A DNA stretch of 64,000 nt from NCBI GenBank assembly GCA_002423435.1, contig DIWE01000043.1:5460-69459 (forward strand), in the 5' to 3' direction. A program made the position numbers and the translations under genes. Under the pieces are notes generated by a model, which was given only the letters and a program-made list of their open reading frames with translations, was not told where the DNA came from and ran no database searches. Origin of the DNA: Clostridiales bacterium UBA6114. GTDB taxonomy: Bacteria; Bacillota; Clostridia; Oscillospirales; Butyricicoccaceae. Shown piece after piece: positions 25,090 to 33,916 of this stretch (the first letter of the stretch is position 1; every line of letters begins with the position of its first letter).

Positions 25090-27102
25090 TTGAAAGATCC
25101 CAAACTTTTTCGAGCGGAAGAGGTTCCTGCCGAAGAGAAAGCACCAAAGCATGACGCCATTAATATAAACGACGTGGCGGAGATCGACGAAAGCATCCGG
25201 CAGAAAATGATGGACAAGTACGACACGGATTCCGCCACCCGTACGCTGACCGGCGTTCCCCATCTGATTGTTAAATACGTGGCCATCTGCATGGCGTGCT
25301 ACCATATTTACACCGCCATGTTCGGCATGCCGGAGACTCTGGTCCACCGCGCGATCCATATCGCGTTCATCTTTCCCCTGTTGTTTCTGCTTTACGCGGA
25401 AACCAAGGAGGGGAAGAGGAAAAACCCTGTCATTATCGACTATATCTTTGCCGTTATGGGCGCCGCTCCCTGTATCTACCTCGTTATCAACTACCGTGAA
25501 ATCTGCAAGCGCGGAATTGCAAACCAGATGGACGTGATCATGGCCGTCATCCTTTGCGTGGCAATTCTGCTCGCGACCCGGCGCGCCGTCGGCTGGCAGC
25601 TTGTCATAGTAGCCTGCGTATTCCTCGCCTACTGTTACTTCGGCAAGTACATGCCGGGAATCTTTATGCATAAGGGCGCTACGCTCAAGCGTATGACCGC
25701 CCACATGTTCCTGATCCCCGAAGGCTTTTTCAGCGTCGCCGTCGGTACATCGGCAACATATATCACATTGTTCGTGATATTCGCCGCGTTCCTGGAGCGA
25801 AGCGGCATGTCCGGTTTTATTAAGGACATCGCCATCGCATTGGCGGGCGGTGCGGTCGGCGGCCCCGCCAAGGTGTCCGTCGTCTCCAGCGCGGCGTTCG
25901 GCACCATCAGCGGCAGCGCGGCGGCGAACGTCGTTACCACCGGCGCTTTTACCATTCCGCTTATGAAGTCTACCGGCTATGAACCGGAATTTGCCGGCGC
26001 GGTCGAGGCGGTCGCCTCTACCGGGGGCCAGCTGATGCCGCCGATCATGGGTTCCGCCGCGTTCATCATGGCGGACTATCTGGGGATTTCGTACTTTACG
26101 ATCATCAAAGCGGCGCTGATCCCGGTCTTCCTCTATTACCTGTCCGTTTTCATCATGGTCGACCTGCGCGCGCGAAAGCTGGGCCTCAAGGGCATTTCCA
26201 GGGAGAACCTTCCCAGCGCGAAGAAGGTGCTTAAGGAGCGGGGCCACCTGATGATCCCGTTCATTCTGGTCATTTTGCTGCTTGTCATGGGCCGTACGCC
26301 GATGTTTTGCGGCACCGCCGGAATCATCGCCACGGTAATATGCGCGGCCCTTCGGAAGGAGACCCGCATGGGCTTTAAGGACATTGTCTGGTCCCTTGAG
26401 AACGGCGCCAAGCGCTGTATCAGCGTCGCGATGTCCTGCGCCGTTGTAGGCTGCGTCATCGGCGTCTGCACGCTGACCGGAATCAGCACCATCCTCGGCA
26501 ACTACATTCTCCAGATCTCCGCCGGCAATCTGATTCTGACCCTGATCCTGGTCGCGATTATCGCAATCATCATGGGTATGGGTATTCCGACGGTAGCCGT
26601 GTACATTTTGCTGACCTCCGTCGCAGTCCCGATACTGATCGCGATGGAGATTCCGGCCCTGTGCGCGCACTTCTTCGTATTCTACTTCGGAATTATCGCA
26701 AACGTCACGCCGCCCGTCGCGATACCCGCCTATGCCGCGGCCGGCCTTGCAAACTCCAACCCGAGCAAGACGGGATGGGCGGCCTTCAAAATCGCTCTGC
26801 CCAGCTTTCTGATCCCGTTTTTGTTTATCTATTCCCCGCACATGCTTATGGTAGATGCTACGATTATCCAGTGGCTCTATTCCGCGCTGAGCCCTACTAT
26901 CGGCGTCGTCTGCATTTGTTTTGCCGTGGAAGGCTATATGCTCGGCAAGATAGCGGTCTGGAAGCGTGTCCTGCTCCTGGCGAGCGGTTGCCTGCTGATC
27001 AAGTACGGCATCGTTACCGACCTGATCGGCCTGGGTTCCTTTGCCCTGGTCTTCCTGCTCCAGAGGAGAAAAGAGACGAAGGTTAGTGTGAAATCACACT
27101 AA
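25090..27102 (+). CDS. TRAP transporter fused permease (DctQM, TAXI-type)
   Basis: A 670-residue membrane protein with a cytoplasmic N-terminus of about 70 residues and then many hydrophobic segments, the fused small and large permease of TAXI systems. Motifs include GGPAKVSVVSSAAFGTISGSAAANVVTTG, given here as parts of one block, EAVASTGGQLMPPIMGSAAFIMA, MGMGIPTVAVYILL and NVTPPVAIPAYAAAGLA. TTG 25090 is the start chosen, with AGGAGAG 6-12 bases upstream; an ATG at 25045 lies inside the hairpin region. The stop codon is inside the palindrome that opens the duplicated leader at 27083. Confidence 0.9.
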   Translation: MKDPKLFRAEEVPAEEKAPKHDAININDVAEIDESIRQKMMDKYDTDSATRTLTGVPHLIVKYVAICMACYHIYTAMFGMPETLVHRAIHIAFIFPLLFLLYAETKEGKRKNPVIIDYIFAVMGAAPCIYLVINYREICKRGIANQMDVIMAVILCVAILLATRRAVGWQLVIVACVFLAYCYFGKYMPGIFMHKGATLKRMTAHMFLIPEGFFSVAVGTSATYITLFVIFAAFLERSGMSGFIKDIAIALAGGAVGGPAKVSVVSSAAFGTISGSAAANVVTTGAFTIPLMKSTGYEPEFAGAVEAVASTGGQLMPPIMGSAAFIMADYLGISYFTIIKAALIPVFLYYLSVFIMVDLRARKLGLKGISRENLPSAKKVLKERGHLMIPFILVILLLVMGRTPMFCGTAGIIATVICAALRKETRMGFKDIVWSLENGAKRCISVAMSCAVVGCVIGVCTLTGISTILGNYILQISAGNLILTLILVAIIAIIMGMGIPTVAVYILLTSVAVPILIAMEIPALCAHFFVFYFGIIANVTPPVAIPAYAAAGLANSNPSKTGWAAFKIALPSFLIPFLFIYSPHMLMVDATIIQWLYSALSPTIGVVCICFAVEGYMLGKIAVWKRVLLLASGCLLIKYGIVTDLIGLGSFALVFLLQRRKETKVSVKSH

Positions 27103-27350
27103 CAAAAATTAATAAAGGCGAGCCGCTCGCCGAAAAGCGGCAACCGCGGCACATGCCATGAACCTCCATTCGCTGTGAGGTTTAATCATAGACTTGTCGC
27201 GGAAGCGAATGGAGGTTAGTGTGAAATCACACTAACAAAATTAATAAAGGCGTGCCGCTCGCCGAAAAGCGGCAACCGCGGCACATGCCATGAACCTCCA
27301 TTCGCCTGAGAGGTTTGATCATGGATTTGTCACGGAAGCGAATGGAGGTT
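27083..27350 (+). repeat. tandemly duplicated leader (2 x about 133 bp) with ribosome-site hairpin
   Basis: Two consecutive near-identical units, 27083-27215 and 27216-27350. Each opens with TTAGTGTGAAATCACACTAA (9-bp palindrome), has a GC-rich GCCGCTCGCCGAAAAGCGGC stem, and ends with a hairpin between AACCTCCATTCGC and GCGAATGGAGGTT. In the second unit the GGAGG of that arm (27344-27348) is the Shine-Dalgarno of the dehydratase at 27354, so folding would hide it. In the first unit the same arm leads into the next unit, with no gene. This suggests translational control. Confidence 0.8.
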
Positions 27351-27353
27351 CAT

Positions 27354-29024
27354 ATGAGCAAAAAGAAACTGCGTAGCGATTTGGAGTTCGGCGTTGTCTG
27401 GGCCGAGCGTCGGGCCCTGCTCAAAGGCTTGGGCAAAACGGATGAGGATCTGCGCAAGCCGCAGATTGCCGTCATCGATTCCTGGAGCGATATCAACAAT
27501 GGCCATGTTCATCTCGGTGAGCTGGCCGAAAGAGCCGTCCAGGGCGTCAAGGATGCCGGTGGCACACCCTACCGTTTTCATACCATCGGCCTCTGCGATG
27601 GCGTAGCGTTCGTGGGTTCGGAGTACATCCTGCCAAGCCGCGACCTGATTGCCTGCGAAGTGGAAACCATCATCCAGGCTTACCGCATGGATGCCATGGT
27701 GCTTTTTGCAACCTGCGATAAGATCGTCCCGGCATACCTTATGGCGGCTGCCCGTCTGGATATCCCCGCGATCATCGTCACCGGCGGCTATATGGTCACC
27801 GGTTACAACAGGGGAGAAAAAGTAAACTTCGTAAACGTCGGCCGTGCGGCCGGCGCCGTGAGTGCCGGCAGGATGACCCGCGACGAGTGCGAGACCATCA
27901 TCGACGCGGCCTGCCCGGGCCCGGGCGCCTGTCCGCTTATGGGCACCGCCAATACCATGTGTATCGTCTGTGAGACCTTAGGGCTGAGTCTGCCCGGCAA
28001 TTCCACGCTCTGCGCCCGCTCCGGGGAGCTGCGCGATATGGCCTATGAGGCCGGCAAGACCGTTATGAATCTATGGGAGAAGGGCATCACCGCCCGCCGG
28101 ATTATCACGCGAAGCTCCATGGAGAATGCGATCCGCGTCTGCATGGCGGTGGGCGGTTCCAGTAACTCCCTAATCCATATCCCCGCCGTTGCCACGGAAG
28201 CCGAGCTCGACTTTAACTGCATCGACTTCTTCGACAAGGCCAGCCATGAGACCCCGCTGCTCGTCGGCATCACGCCGAACGGCCCTCACGTCATGGAAGA
28301 TTTCGACCGTGCCGGCGGCCTCGGAGCCCTGTGCAATGAGATGAAGGATCAGCTCTGTCTCGGCACCCTCACCGTAACGGGCAAGACCTTCGGTGAGAAT
28401 ATTGCCGGCAAGGCCGTGACTGATTACAGCGTCATCTACAGCAAGGATGAACCGAGTAGCAGCGAGGGCGCGCTCGCCGTTTTGAAGGGCAATATCTGCC
28501 CGGACGGCGCGCTCGTAAAGCAGTCCGCCGTTCCCAAAAACCTCATGGCGTTTCGCGGTCCGGCAAAGGTCTACCACACCAATGAGGAGGGTATCAGGGC
28601 GATCCAGACCGGCGAGATCGAGGACGGCGATATCGTCGTGTTGTCCATGATGGGCGCCCGCGGCGGTCCCGGCGTCGTGTCCGCATTCCCCTTCACCTCC
28701 GAGCTTGCCGGCAGCAGGCTTTCCAAAACGGTCGCCATGATTACCGACGGACGCTTTTCCGGCGCGACCGAAGGTGCCTGCATCGGCTACATGTCCCCGG
28801 AGGCGGCCATGTACGGCCCGCTGCTCGCGGTGAAAGACGGCGATATCATCTCTTACGACATCAATGCGCGTCAGCTGAACGTGGAGCTCTCCGACGAGGA
28901 GATCGCCCGCCGCCTGAGCGGCATTAAGCTTGACATCCATTATCAGAAGGGATATCTGGGCATCTATCAGAAGACGGCCGGTTCCCTGACCAAGGGCTGT
29001 GTGCTTGCCGGCCGGCCCGAATAA
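27354..29024 (+). CDS. IlvD/Edd-family dehydratase (first paralogue)
   Basis: A 556-residue dehydratase of the dihydroxyacid/6-phosphogluconate/sugar-acid family. The iron-sulfur cysteines are seen in GLCDGVAF, FATCDKIVPA and GPGACPLMGTANTM, and the C-terminal substrate part has FRGPAKVYH and DGRFSGATEG. The length, about 556, is that of IlvD rather than the longer Edd. It removes water from a dihydroxy or sugar acid to give a 2-keto-3-deoxy acid. The neighbours (TAXI transport, second paralogue, FdrA) argue for catabolism, not valine synthesis. Start 27354 has GGAGG 5 bases upstream, inside the regulatory hairpin. Confidence 0.9.
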   Translation: MSKKKLRSDLEFGVVWAERRALLKGLGKTDEDLRKPQIAVIDSWSDINNGHVHLGELAERAVQGVKDAGGTPYRFHTIGLCDGVAFVGSEYILPSRDLIACEVETIIQAYRMDAMVLFATCDKIVPAYLMAAARLDIPAIIVTGGYMVTGYNRGEKVNFVNVGRAAGAVSAGRMTRDECETIIDAACPGPGACPLMGTANTMCIVCETLGLSLPGNSTLCARSGELRDMAYEAGKTVMNLWEKGITARRIITRSSMENAIRVCMAVGGSSNSLIHIPAVATEAELDFNCIDFFDKASHETPLLVGITPNGPHVMEDFDRAGGLGALCNEMKDQLCLGTLTVTGKTFGENIAGKAVTDYSVIYSKDEPSSSEGALAVLKGNICPDGALVKQSAVPKNLMAFRGPAKVYHTNEEGIRAIQTGEIEDGDIVVLSMMGARGGPGVVSAFPFTSELAGSRLSKTVAMITDGRFSGATEGACIGYMSPEAAMYGPLLAVKDGDIISYDINARQLNVELSDEEIARRLSGIKLDIHYQKGYLGIYQKTAGSLTKGCVLAGRPE

Positions 29025-29042
29025 AAAGGAATGGTCATAACG

Positions 29043-30779
29043 ATGGAGAAAAAGACGCCGAAGCTGAGAAGCGATCTTCCGGTCAGCGTAGCCTGGGGCG
29101 ACCGGTGTGCGCTGATGCGCGGACTTGGCTTTTCCAATGAGGACCTGAAGAAGCCGCATATCGGCATCATCAACACTTACAGCAGCATGAACCCGGGCCA
29201 CGTGCACTTAAACCGTCTGGCTGCGGCCGTGACCGAGGGTGTCCGCGAGGCGGGCGGCCTTCCACTGCAGTTTAACGCTCTGAACCTTTGCGACGGGATC
29301 GTCGCTCCGCGCAGCGAATATACGCTGCCCAGCCGCGACCTGCTGGTTAACGAGGTCGAGGTCATTGTCGAGGCCAACCTTTTAGACGGAATGGTTCTGC
29401 TCGGCACCTGCGACAAAATAATCCCCGGCCTCTTGATGGCCGCCGCCCGCCTGGATCTCCCCGCTATTATGGTGACGGGCGGTTACATGGGCCAGGGCTA
29501 CGCCGACGGGAAGCCGATAAACTACATTGATATCGGAGCCTCGGTAAGCGAGATGCTGGAAGGCCGCCGATCCATGCAGAGTGTAATGGCCGTGATCGAC
29601 GGGGCGTGCCCCGCCCCCGGCGCCTGCGACATGATGGGCACGGCCAACACGATGGCTCTGGTCAGCGAAGCGCTGGGTATGAGCCTGCCCGGAAACGGGT
29701 CCATCGCCGCAAGTAGTCTGCCTCTCGACGAAATGGCGCGCGAGGCCGGCCGCCGGATCATGGAGCTCTGGAGAGACGGAGTGACGGCCCGGCAGGTTAT
29801 CACGCGAAAGTCCATAAAAAACGCCGTCAAGGTCTGTATGGCGGTGGGCGGCTCAACAAACTCCCTTGTTCATATCCCCGCCATCGCGGACGAGGCGGAG
29901 ATAGACCTGGATGTGCCGGATGTGTTCGACCAGGCCAGCTTCAATATCCCGCTTCTGGTCCGCGTGCGCCCCAACGGCCCCCACAGCATCTGTCAGATGG
30001 AGAATGCCGGAGGCCTGCGGGCAGTCATGAACGAGCTGCGCGACCATCTGGATCTCGACTGCCTCACGGTGAACCTGCACACGACAGGTGAAAACATCGA
30101 GGGCCACGCCATACGGGATACCGAGGTCATTCGCCCGATAGAAAACAGCTATCAGTCCCAGGGCGGCATTGCCATTCTGCGCGGAAACATCTGTCCGCAG
30201 GGAGCCGCCGTAAAGCAGTCCGCCGTTCCCGAGAGCCTCATGTCGTTTCGCGGTCCGGCCCGCATCTTTTACCATGAGCAGGCGGCCTGCGAGGCGCTGA
30301 CAAGCGGCGCTATCAGGCCCGGCGACGCGGTCGTCATCCTGTTTCAGGGCGCAAAGGCGGGCCCCGGGCTTGCCTCCACCGCAAACTTTACGTTCCAGCT
30401 TGCCGGCAGCGAGCTTTCGGAATCCATCTGCATGATTACCGACGGACGCTTCTCCGGCGCTTCCCGCGGTGCGGCGATCGGCTACGTGTCGCCGGAGGCG
30501 GCCATGCACGGCCCGATCGCGGCTGTTCGGGACGGCGATATCATCGCCTATGATATCCAAAAGCGCACTCTGAACGCAGAGCTCTCCGGCGAGGAGATCT
30601 CCCGCCGTCTGCGTGAGCCGCTGCATGAGATAAAATACCGCAAGGGCTATCTCGGCATCTATCAGCGCTGCGTGACCTCGCTCTTAAAGGGCGCAATCGT
30701 AAGAGGCGATCCGACGGACGAAAAGCGTGAAGCTTTTAAGGTAGAACCGGCCGGCAACAATAAAGTCACAGGGAGGTAA
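29043..30779 (+). CDS. IlvD/Edd-family dehydratase (second paralogue)
   Basis: A 578-residue paralogue of the preceding gene, with the same three cysteines (NLCDGIVA, LGTCDKIIPG, APGACDMMGTANTM) and DGRFSGASRG. It is clearly diverged along its length and has about 25 extra residues at the C-terminus. Start 29043 (MEKKTPKLRSDLP) fits the family; an ATG at 29031 touches the AAAAAGGA ribosome site and is less likely. The genes are 18 bases apart and co-transcribed. Two tandem paralogues may act on two stereoisomers or form one hetero-oligomer; sequence alone does not decide. Confidence 0.9.
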   Translation: MEKKTPKLRSDLPVSVAWGDRCALMRGLGFSNEDLKKPHIGIINTYSSMNPGHVHLNRLAAAVTEGVREAGGLPLQFNALNLCDGIVAPRSEYTLPSRDLLVNEVEVIVEANLLDGMVLLGTCDKIIPGLLMAAARLDLPAIMVTGGYMGQGYADGKPINYIDIGASVSEMLEGRRSMQSVMAVIDGACPAPGACDMMGTANTMALVSEALGMSLPGNGSIAASSLPLDEMAREAGRRIMELWRDGVTARQVITRKSIKNAVKVCMAVGGSTNSLVHIPAIADEAEIDLDVPDVFDQASFNIPLLVRVRPNGPHSICQMENAGGLRAVMNELRDHLDLDCLTVNLHTTGENIEGHAIRDTEVIRPIENSYQSQGGIAILRGNICPQGAAVKQSAVPESLMSFRGPARIFYHEQAACEALTSGAIRPGDAVVILFQGAKAGPGLASTANFTFQLAGSELSESICMITDGRFSGASRGAAIGYVSPEAAMHGPIAAVRDGDIIAYDIQKRTLNAELSGEEISRRLREPLHEIKYRKGYLGIYQRCVTSLLKGAIVRGDPTDEKREAFKVEPAGNNKVTGR

Positions 30780-30785
30780 ACAAGG

Positions 30786-32351
30786 GTGATTACAGCGATC
30801 ATCATCAACGGAATCTATATGGACTCCACGTTCCTGATGCGCCTTTCAAGGGACATCAAGGGGATCGGGGGAGTGAACAGGGCGACCGCCGTCATGGGTA
30901 CGGAAATGAACAAGACAGTGCTCGACGAGTTCGGAGCCCTTGATGAAAAGACTCAAAAGGCGGGTCCGAACGATCTTGTGATTGCGCTGGACATCGAGGA
31001 CCTCGGGCTATGCGGCAAAGTGACGGAATTTGTCAGGGAGGTCATGAGTAAGCAGAATGAGCCGGCGGTAGGAGAGGAAGGTCCCAGGAGCTATCCCTCC
31101 ATTGAGGCGGCCTGCGGGGCGGAAAAGCCGAATCTCGCGATAATATCGCTCCCCGGCGAGTTTGCCGCGGAAGAGGGCATCAACGCGCTCGAGAACGGCA
31201 TGCACGTCTTCATGTTCAGCGACAACGTACTTCTTAAGGATGAAATGGAAATGAAGCGCATCGGCCGCGAGAAGGGTCTGCTGGTGATGGGCCCCGGCGC
31301 CGGTACCGCGATCCTGGACGGCATCTCCGTCGGAATTATGAGCAAGGTGCGCCCCGGCCCCGTCGGTATTGTCGCAGCCAGCGGCAGCGGCCTGCAGGAG
31401 GTCGCGATGCTGGTGCACCGGTACGGGCTGGGCGTGACCCAAGCCATCGGCACCGGCGGACGCGATCTCTCGAAGGACGTGGGCGGCAGCACGATGCTTA
31501 TGGGCATCCGGATGCTGAAGGAAGACCCTGACGTCGGCGTGATCGTCCTCATATCCAAACCTCCTCATCCCGATACCATGGAAAAGATCTTCGCGGAAGT
31601 GAAGAAATGCCAAAAACCCGTCGTCATCTTCTTTTTGGGCGGAGACCGTGAAACCGTGAAGAAATCCGGCGCCTTTTATGCAGCGACGCTGGAGGAAGCG
31701 GCCCTCATGGCGGTCACGATTGCCCGCGGCGGGAAGCCGGCCGAGACCGACTACGTGGCCGAGTGCAAAGCGGAGCTCGAGAAAATGGCAAGGGCGGAGA
31801 AGGCAAAGCTTCGTCCGGGGCAGAAGTATCTGCGCGGCTTGTTTTGCGGCGGCACGCACAGCGAGGAAGCCGTCGTGCTGATGCAGAACTTTGTACCCGA
31901 TCTGCATTCCAATATCAAGTTCGGCAGGACGGAGTTTCTTAAAAACCGTCACATAAGCCTTAAAAACTCCCTTGTGGACATGGGCGATGAGGAGTTTACC
32001 AAAGGACGCCCGCATCCTGTCATCGACCCGTCGATCATGAACGACCGCCTGCTTCAGGAAGGCAGGGACCCCGCCGTCGGCGTCATCCTGTTCGACCTGC
32101 TGCTCGGCTATGCGGTCCACGAAAATCCCGCGGGCACCATCGCGGAGACGATCAGGCAGATCCGCGAGGAGAGCGAGGCGGAAGGCCGATACATCAGCAT
32201 GGTGGCCTCCGTCTGCGGCACGGATCTCGACCCTCAGGGCTTTGATGCGCAGAAGCGCTGCCTTGAGAGACTGGGCGTACACGTGCTGGAGAGTAATGGC
32301 AGAGCCGCCCTGCTGGCAGGCATGATCGTATCCGAAGGAGGAAAAAAATGA
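30786..32351 (+). CDS. FdrA/AllF-like protein (acyl-CoA synthetase alpha-like)
   Basis: A 521-residue FdrA homologue. The middle holds two Rossmann-like parts akin to succinyl-CoA synthetase alpha: GPVGIVAASGSGLQEVAML and IGTGGRDLSKDVGGSTML, then VGVIVLISKPPHPDTMEK. The catalytic His loop of true synthetases is not seen. In Escherichia coli FdrA is AllF, part of oxamate carbamoyltransferase. The start is GTG 30786 with GGGAGG upstream. It overlaps the following DUF1116 gene by ATGA, so the two subunits are translationally coupled, which supports a physical complex. Confidence 0.87.
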   Translation: MITAIIINGIYMDSTFLMRLSRDIKGIGGVNRATAVMGTEMNKTVLDEFGALDEKTQKAGPNDLVIALDIEDLGLCGKVTEFVREVMSKQNEPAVGEEGPRSYPSIEAACGAEKPNLAIISLPGEFAAEEGINALENGMHVFMFSDNVLLKDEMEMKRIGREKGLLVMGPGAGTAILDGISVGIMSKVRPGPVGIVAASGSGLQEVAMLVHRYGLGVTQAIGTGGRDLSKDVGGSTMLMGIRMLKEDPDVGVIVLISKPPHPDTMEKIFAEVKKCQKPVVIFFLGGDRETVKKSGAFYAATLEEAALMAVTIARGGKPAETDYVAECKAELEKMARAEKAKLRPGQKYLRGLFCGGTHSEEAVVLMQNFVPDLHSNIKFGRTEFLKNRHISLKNSLVDMGDEEFTKGRPHPVIDPSIMNDRLLQEGRDPAVGVILFDLLLGYAVHENPAGTIAETIRQIREESEAEGRYISMVASVCGTDLDPQGFDAQKRCLERLGVHVLESNGRAALLAGMIVSEGGKK

Positions 32352-33757
32352 GTCAGATTATCGGAAAGATCTCTGCAATTAATCTTGGCACGACGAACTT
32401 TGCCGAGGGCCTGCGTCAGCAGGGTGTTCACACCTCCCAGATCAGCTGGAAGCCCCCGGTCGACGCAGCTTTACTGCGCCGTCTTAAGAAGCTGGAGGAT
32501 AACGGCCTTCTGGAAAAGATCGAGGCGGCGAACGAGCTTGCGCTCTCACGCATGCTCGATTGTGAACCGTACTTCATCGGCATCCGCCGGGTACTGGACG
32601 TCGTCCCCGGCATGAAGCCCAACATGGTCCTCCATTCGGGCCCTCCGATCGAGTGGAATGAGATGGTCCCCGCCCAGCAAAACGGCGTTATTGGCGCCGT
32701 GCTGCATGAGAAGCTGGCCAAGACGGGGGAAGAGGCGCGCGGCATGATCGAAGCGGGCGAGATCCTGGTCGAGTCCGCAAACGACCATTACTGCGTGGGT
32801 GCCGGCATCGGCATTATTTCCCCGAGCATGGTGATCAATGTTTCCCGCGACCGCAAGACCGGCCTCGAGGGCTACTGCATCCCGTTCGAGGGACGCGTCG
32901 GCCTGGGAGTTTGGGGTGTCTACAACGAAGAAGTCGAAAAGAACCTGCAGTACATCGAAAACGAATTCGCACCTGCGGTCACCGCGGCCTTGGAGAAGTT
33001 CGGGGGGATCAACGTGCGCAGCATCATTGCCAAGGGCCTGCAGATGGGAGACGACATGCACACCCGTCAGACCGCGGGAGGGCTTCTGCTCGTAAACGAT
33101 ATCGTGCCGATGATGCTGGGGGCCGGCATCGACAGCGAGATCACCATGCGCTGCATCGAGCAGTTTACCGCAACGGAGAGGTGGTTCCACCCGGTGTGCC
33201 TTTCCGCGTCGATGGCGATTGCACGCTGCCCCATGGGTATTCCTCACTGCACGATCGTCACGAACAGCGTGCAAAACGGCGTCAAGACCGCGATCAAGGT
33301 GGCAGGTCTTGGCGACAAGTGGTACTACGCGGACGCGCCCACGTTGAACGGCTCCTACTTCTCCTCGGAATGGGGGCCCGAGACCGCGATCCCATATATC
33401 GGCGACAGCACCGTAAGCGAACTTTGCGGCAGCGGCGGCTTTTCCGCCGCGGCGTCACCCGTGGTGCTTTTGCTTCGCAACGGCGGCTACCGCGAAGCAA
33501 TTGCGCAGAGCGAGGAAATGAAGCTGATTTGCGCGGGTATTAACCGCAATTATCCGATTCCTTTGCTGGGATTTACCGGCCCGGGTCTCGGAATCGATAT
33601 CCGCAAGGTTGTTCGATCGGGGATTACTCCCATTATGCACGGCGGTATCATCTCCCGCCAGGGCGGCCAAATCGGCGCCGGCGCGGCCCGGTTCCCGATG
33701 GGCCACTATGTTGATGCCCTGCGCGACTTTGCGGCAAAGGGGGAAGCGGAGAACTGA
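32348..33757 (+). CDS. DUF1116 protein, AllG-like, full-length form
   Basis: A 469-residue DUF1116 protein with the complete N-terminus INLGTTNFAEGLRQQGV and SWKPP that the paralogue at 20509 lacks. Other shared blocks are DVVPGMKPNMVLHSGPPI, GVYNEEVEKN, MGDDMHTRQTAGG, YFSSEWGPETAIPYIGDST and GITPIMHGGIISRQGGQIGAGAARFPMG. It is coupled to FdrA by a 4-base overlap after GAAGGAGG. With FdrA and the DUF2877 protein it would rebuild an AllFGH-type enzyme. There is no allantoin-pathway gene nearby, so the substrate probably differs from oxalurate. Confidence 0.87.
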   Translation: MSQIIGKISAINLGTTNFAEGLRQQGVHTSQISWKPPVDAALLRRLKKLEDNGLLEKIEAANELALSRMLDCEPYFIGIRRVLDVVPGMKPNMVLHSGPPIEWNEMVPAQQNGVIGAVLHEKLAKTGEEARGMIEAGEILVESANDHYCVGAGIGIISPSMVINVSRDRKTGLEGYCIPFEGRVGLGVWGVYNEEVEKNLQYIENEFAPAVTAALEKFGGINVRSIIAKGLQMGDDMHTRQTAGGLLLVNDIVPMMLGAGIDSEITMRCIEQFTATERWFHPVCLSASMAIARCPMGIPHCTIVTNSVQNGVKTAIKVAGLGDKWYYADAPTLNGSYFSSEWGPETAIPYIGDSTVSELCGSGGFSAAASPVVLLLRNGGYREAIAQSEEMKLICAGINRNYPIPLLGFTGPGLGIDIRKVVRSGITPIMHGGIISRQGGQIGAGAARFPMGHYVDALRDFAAKGEAEN

Positions 33758-33916
33758 ATCAGAAATAAGTAAAACAGGGAAAAGCACGGAAAGGATGTTT
33801 CGGCGCTTTAAGGGAGAGATCGTCGAGCTTTCCCGAAAAGGCGGCTGGGAAAAAACAACAGATTGCCTCTTATGAAAATAAAAGCGAAAACAAAAATGCT
33901 GAAGGAGAAAATGAAC

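Noticed and set aside
24937..26841. A 634-codon open frame on the minus strand across the TAXI permease gene
   Set aside because: Its residues are charged and repetitive in the way of an antisense shadow, it has no ribosome site, and the plus-strand permease is unmistakable.
27083..27350. CRISPR array or transposon end
   Set aside because: There are only two 133-bp units with no spacers between them, and the hairpins align with the downstream ribosome site.
27354..30779. Branched-chain amino acid synthesis (IlvD)
   Set aside because: No ilvB, ilvC, ilvE or leu genes are nearby, and two copies lie among transport and FdrA-type genes.
31008..32282. A 424-codon minus-strand frame across FdrA
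   Set aside because: It is a shadow of biased codon use in the FdrA gene; the text is His/Arg/Ala-rich with no family match.
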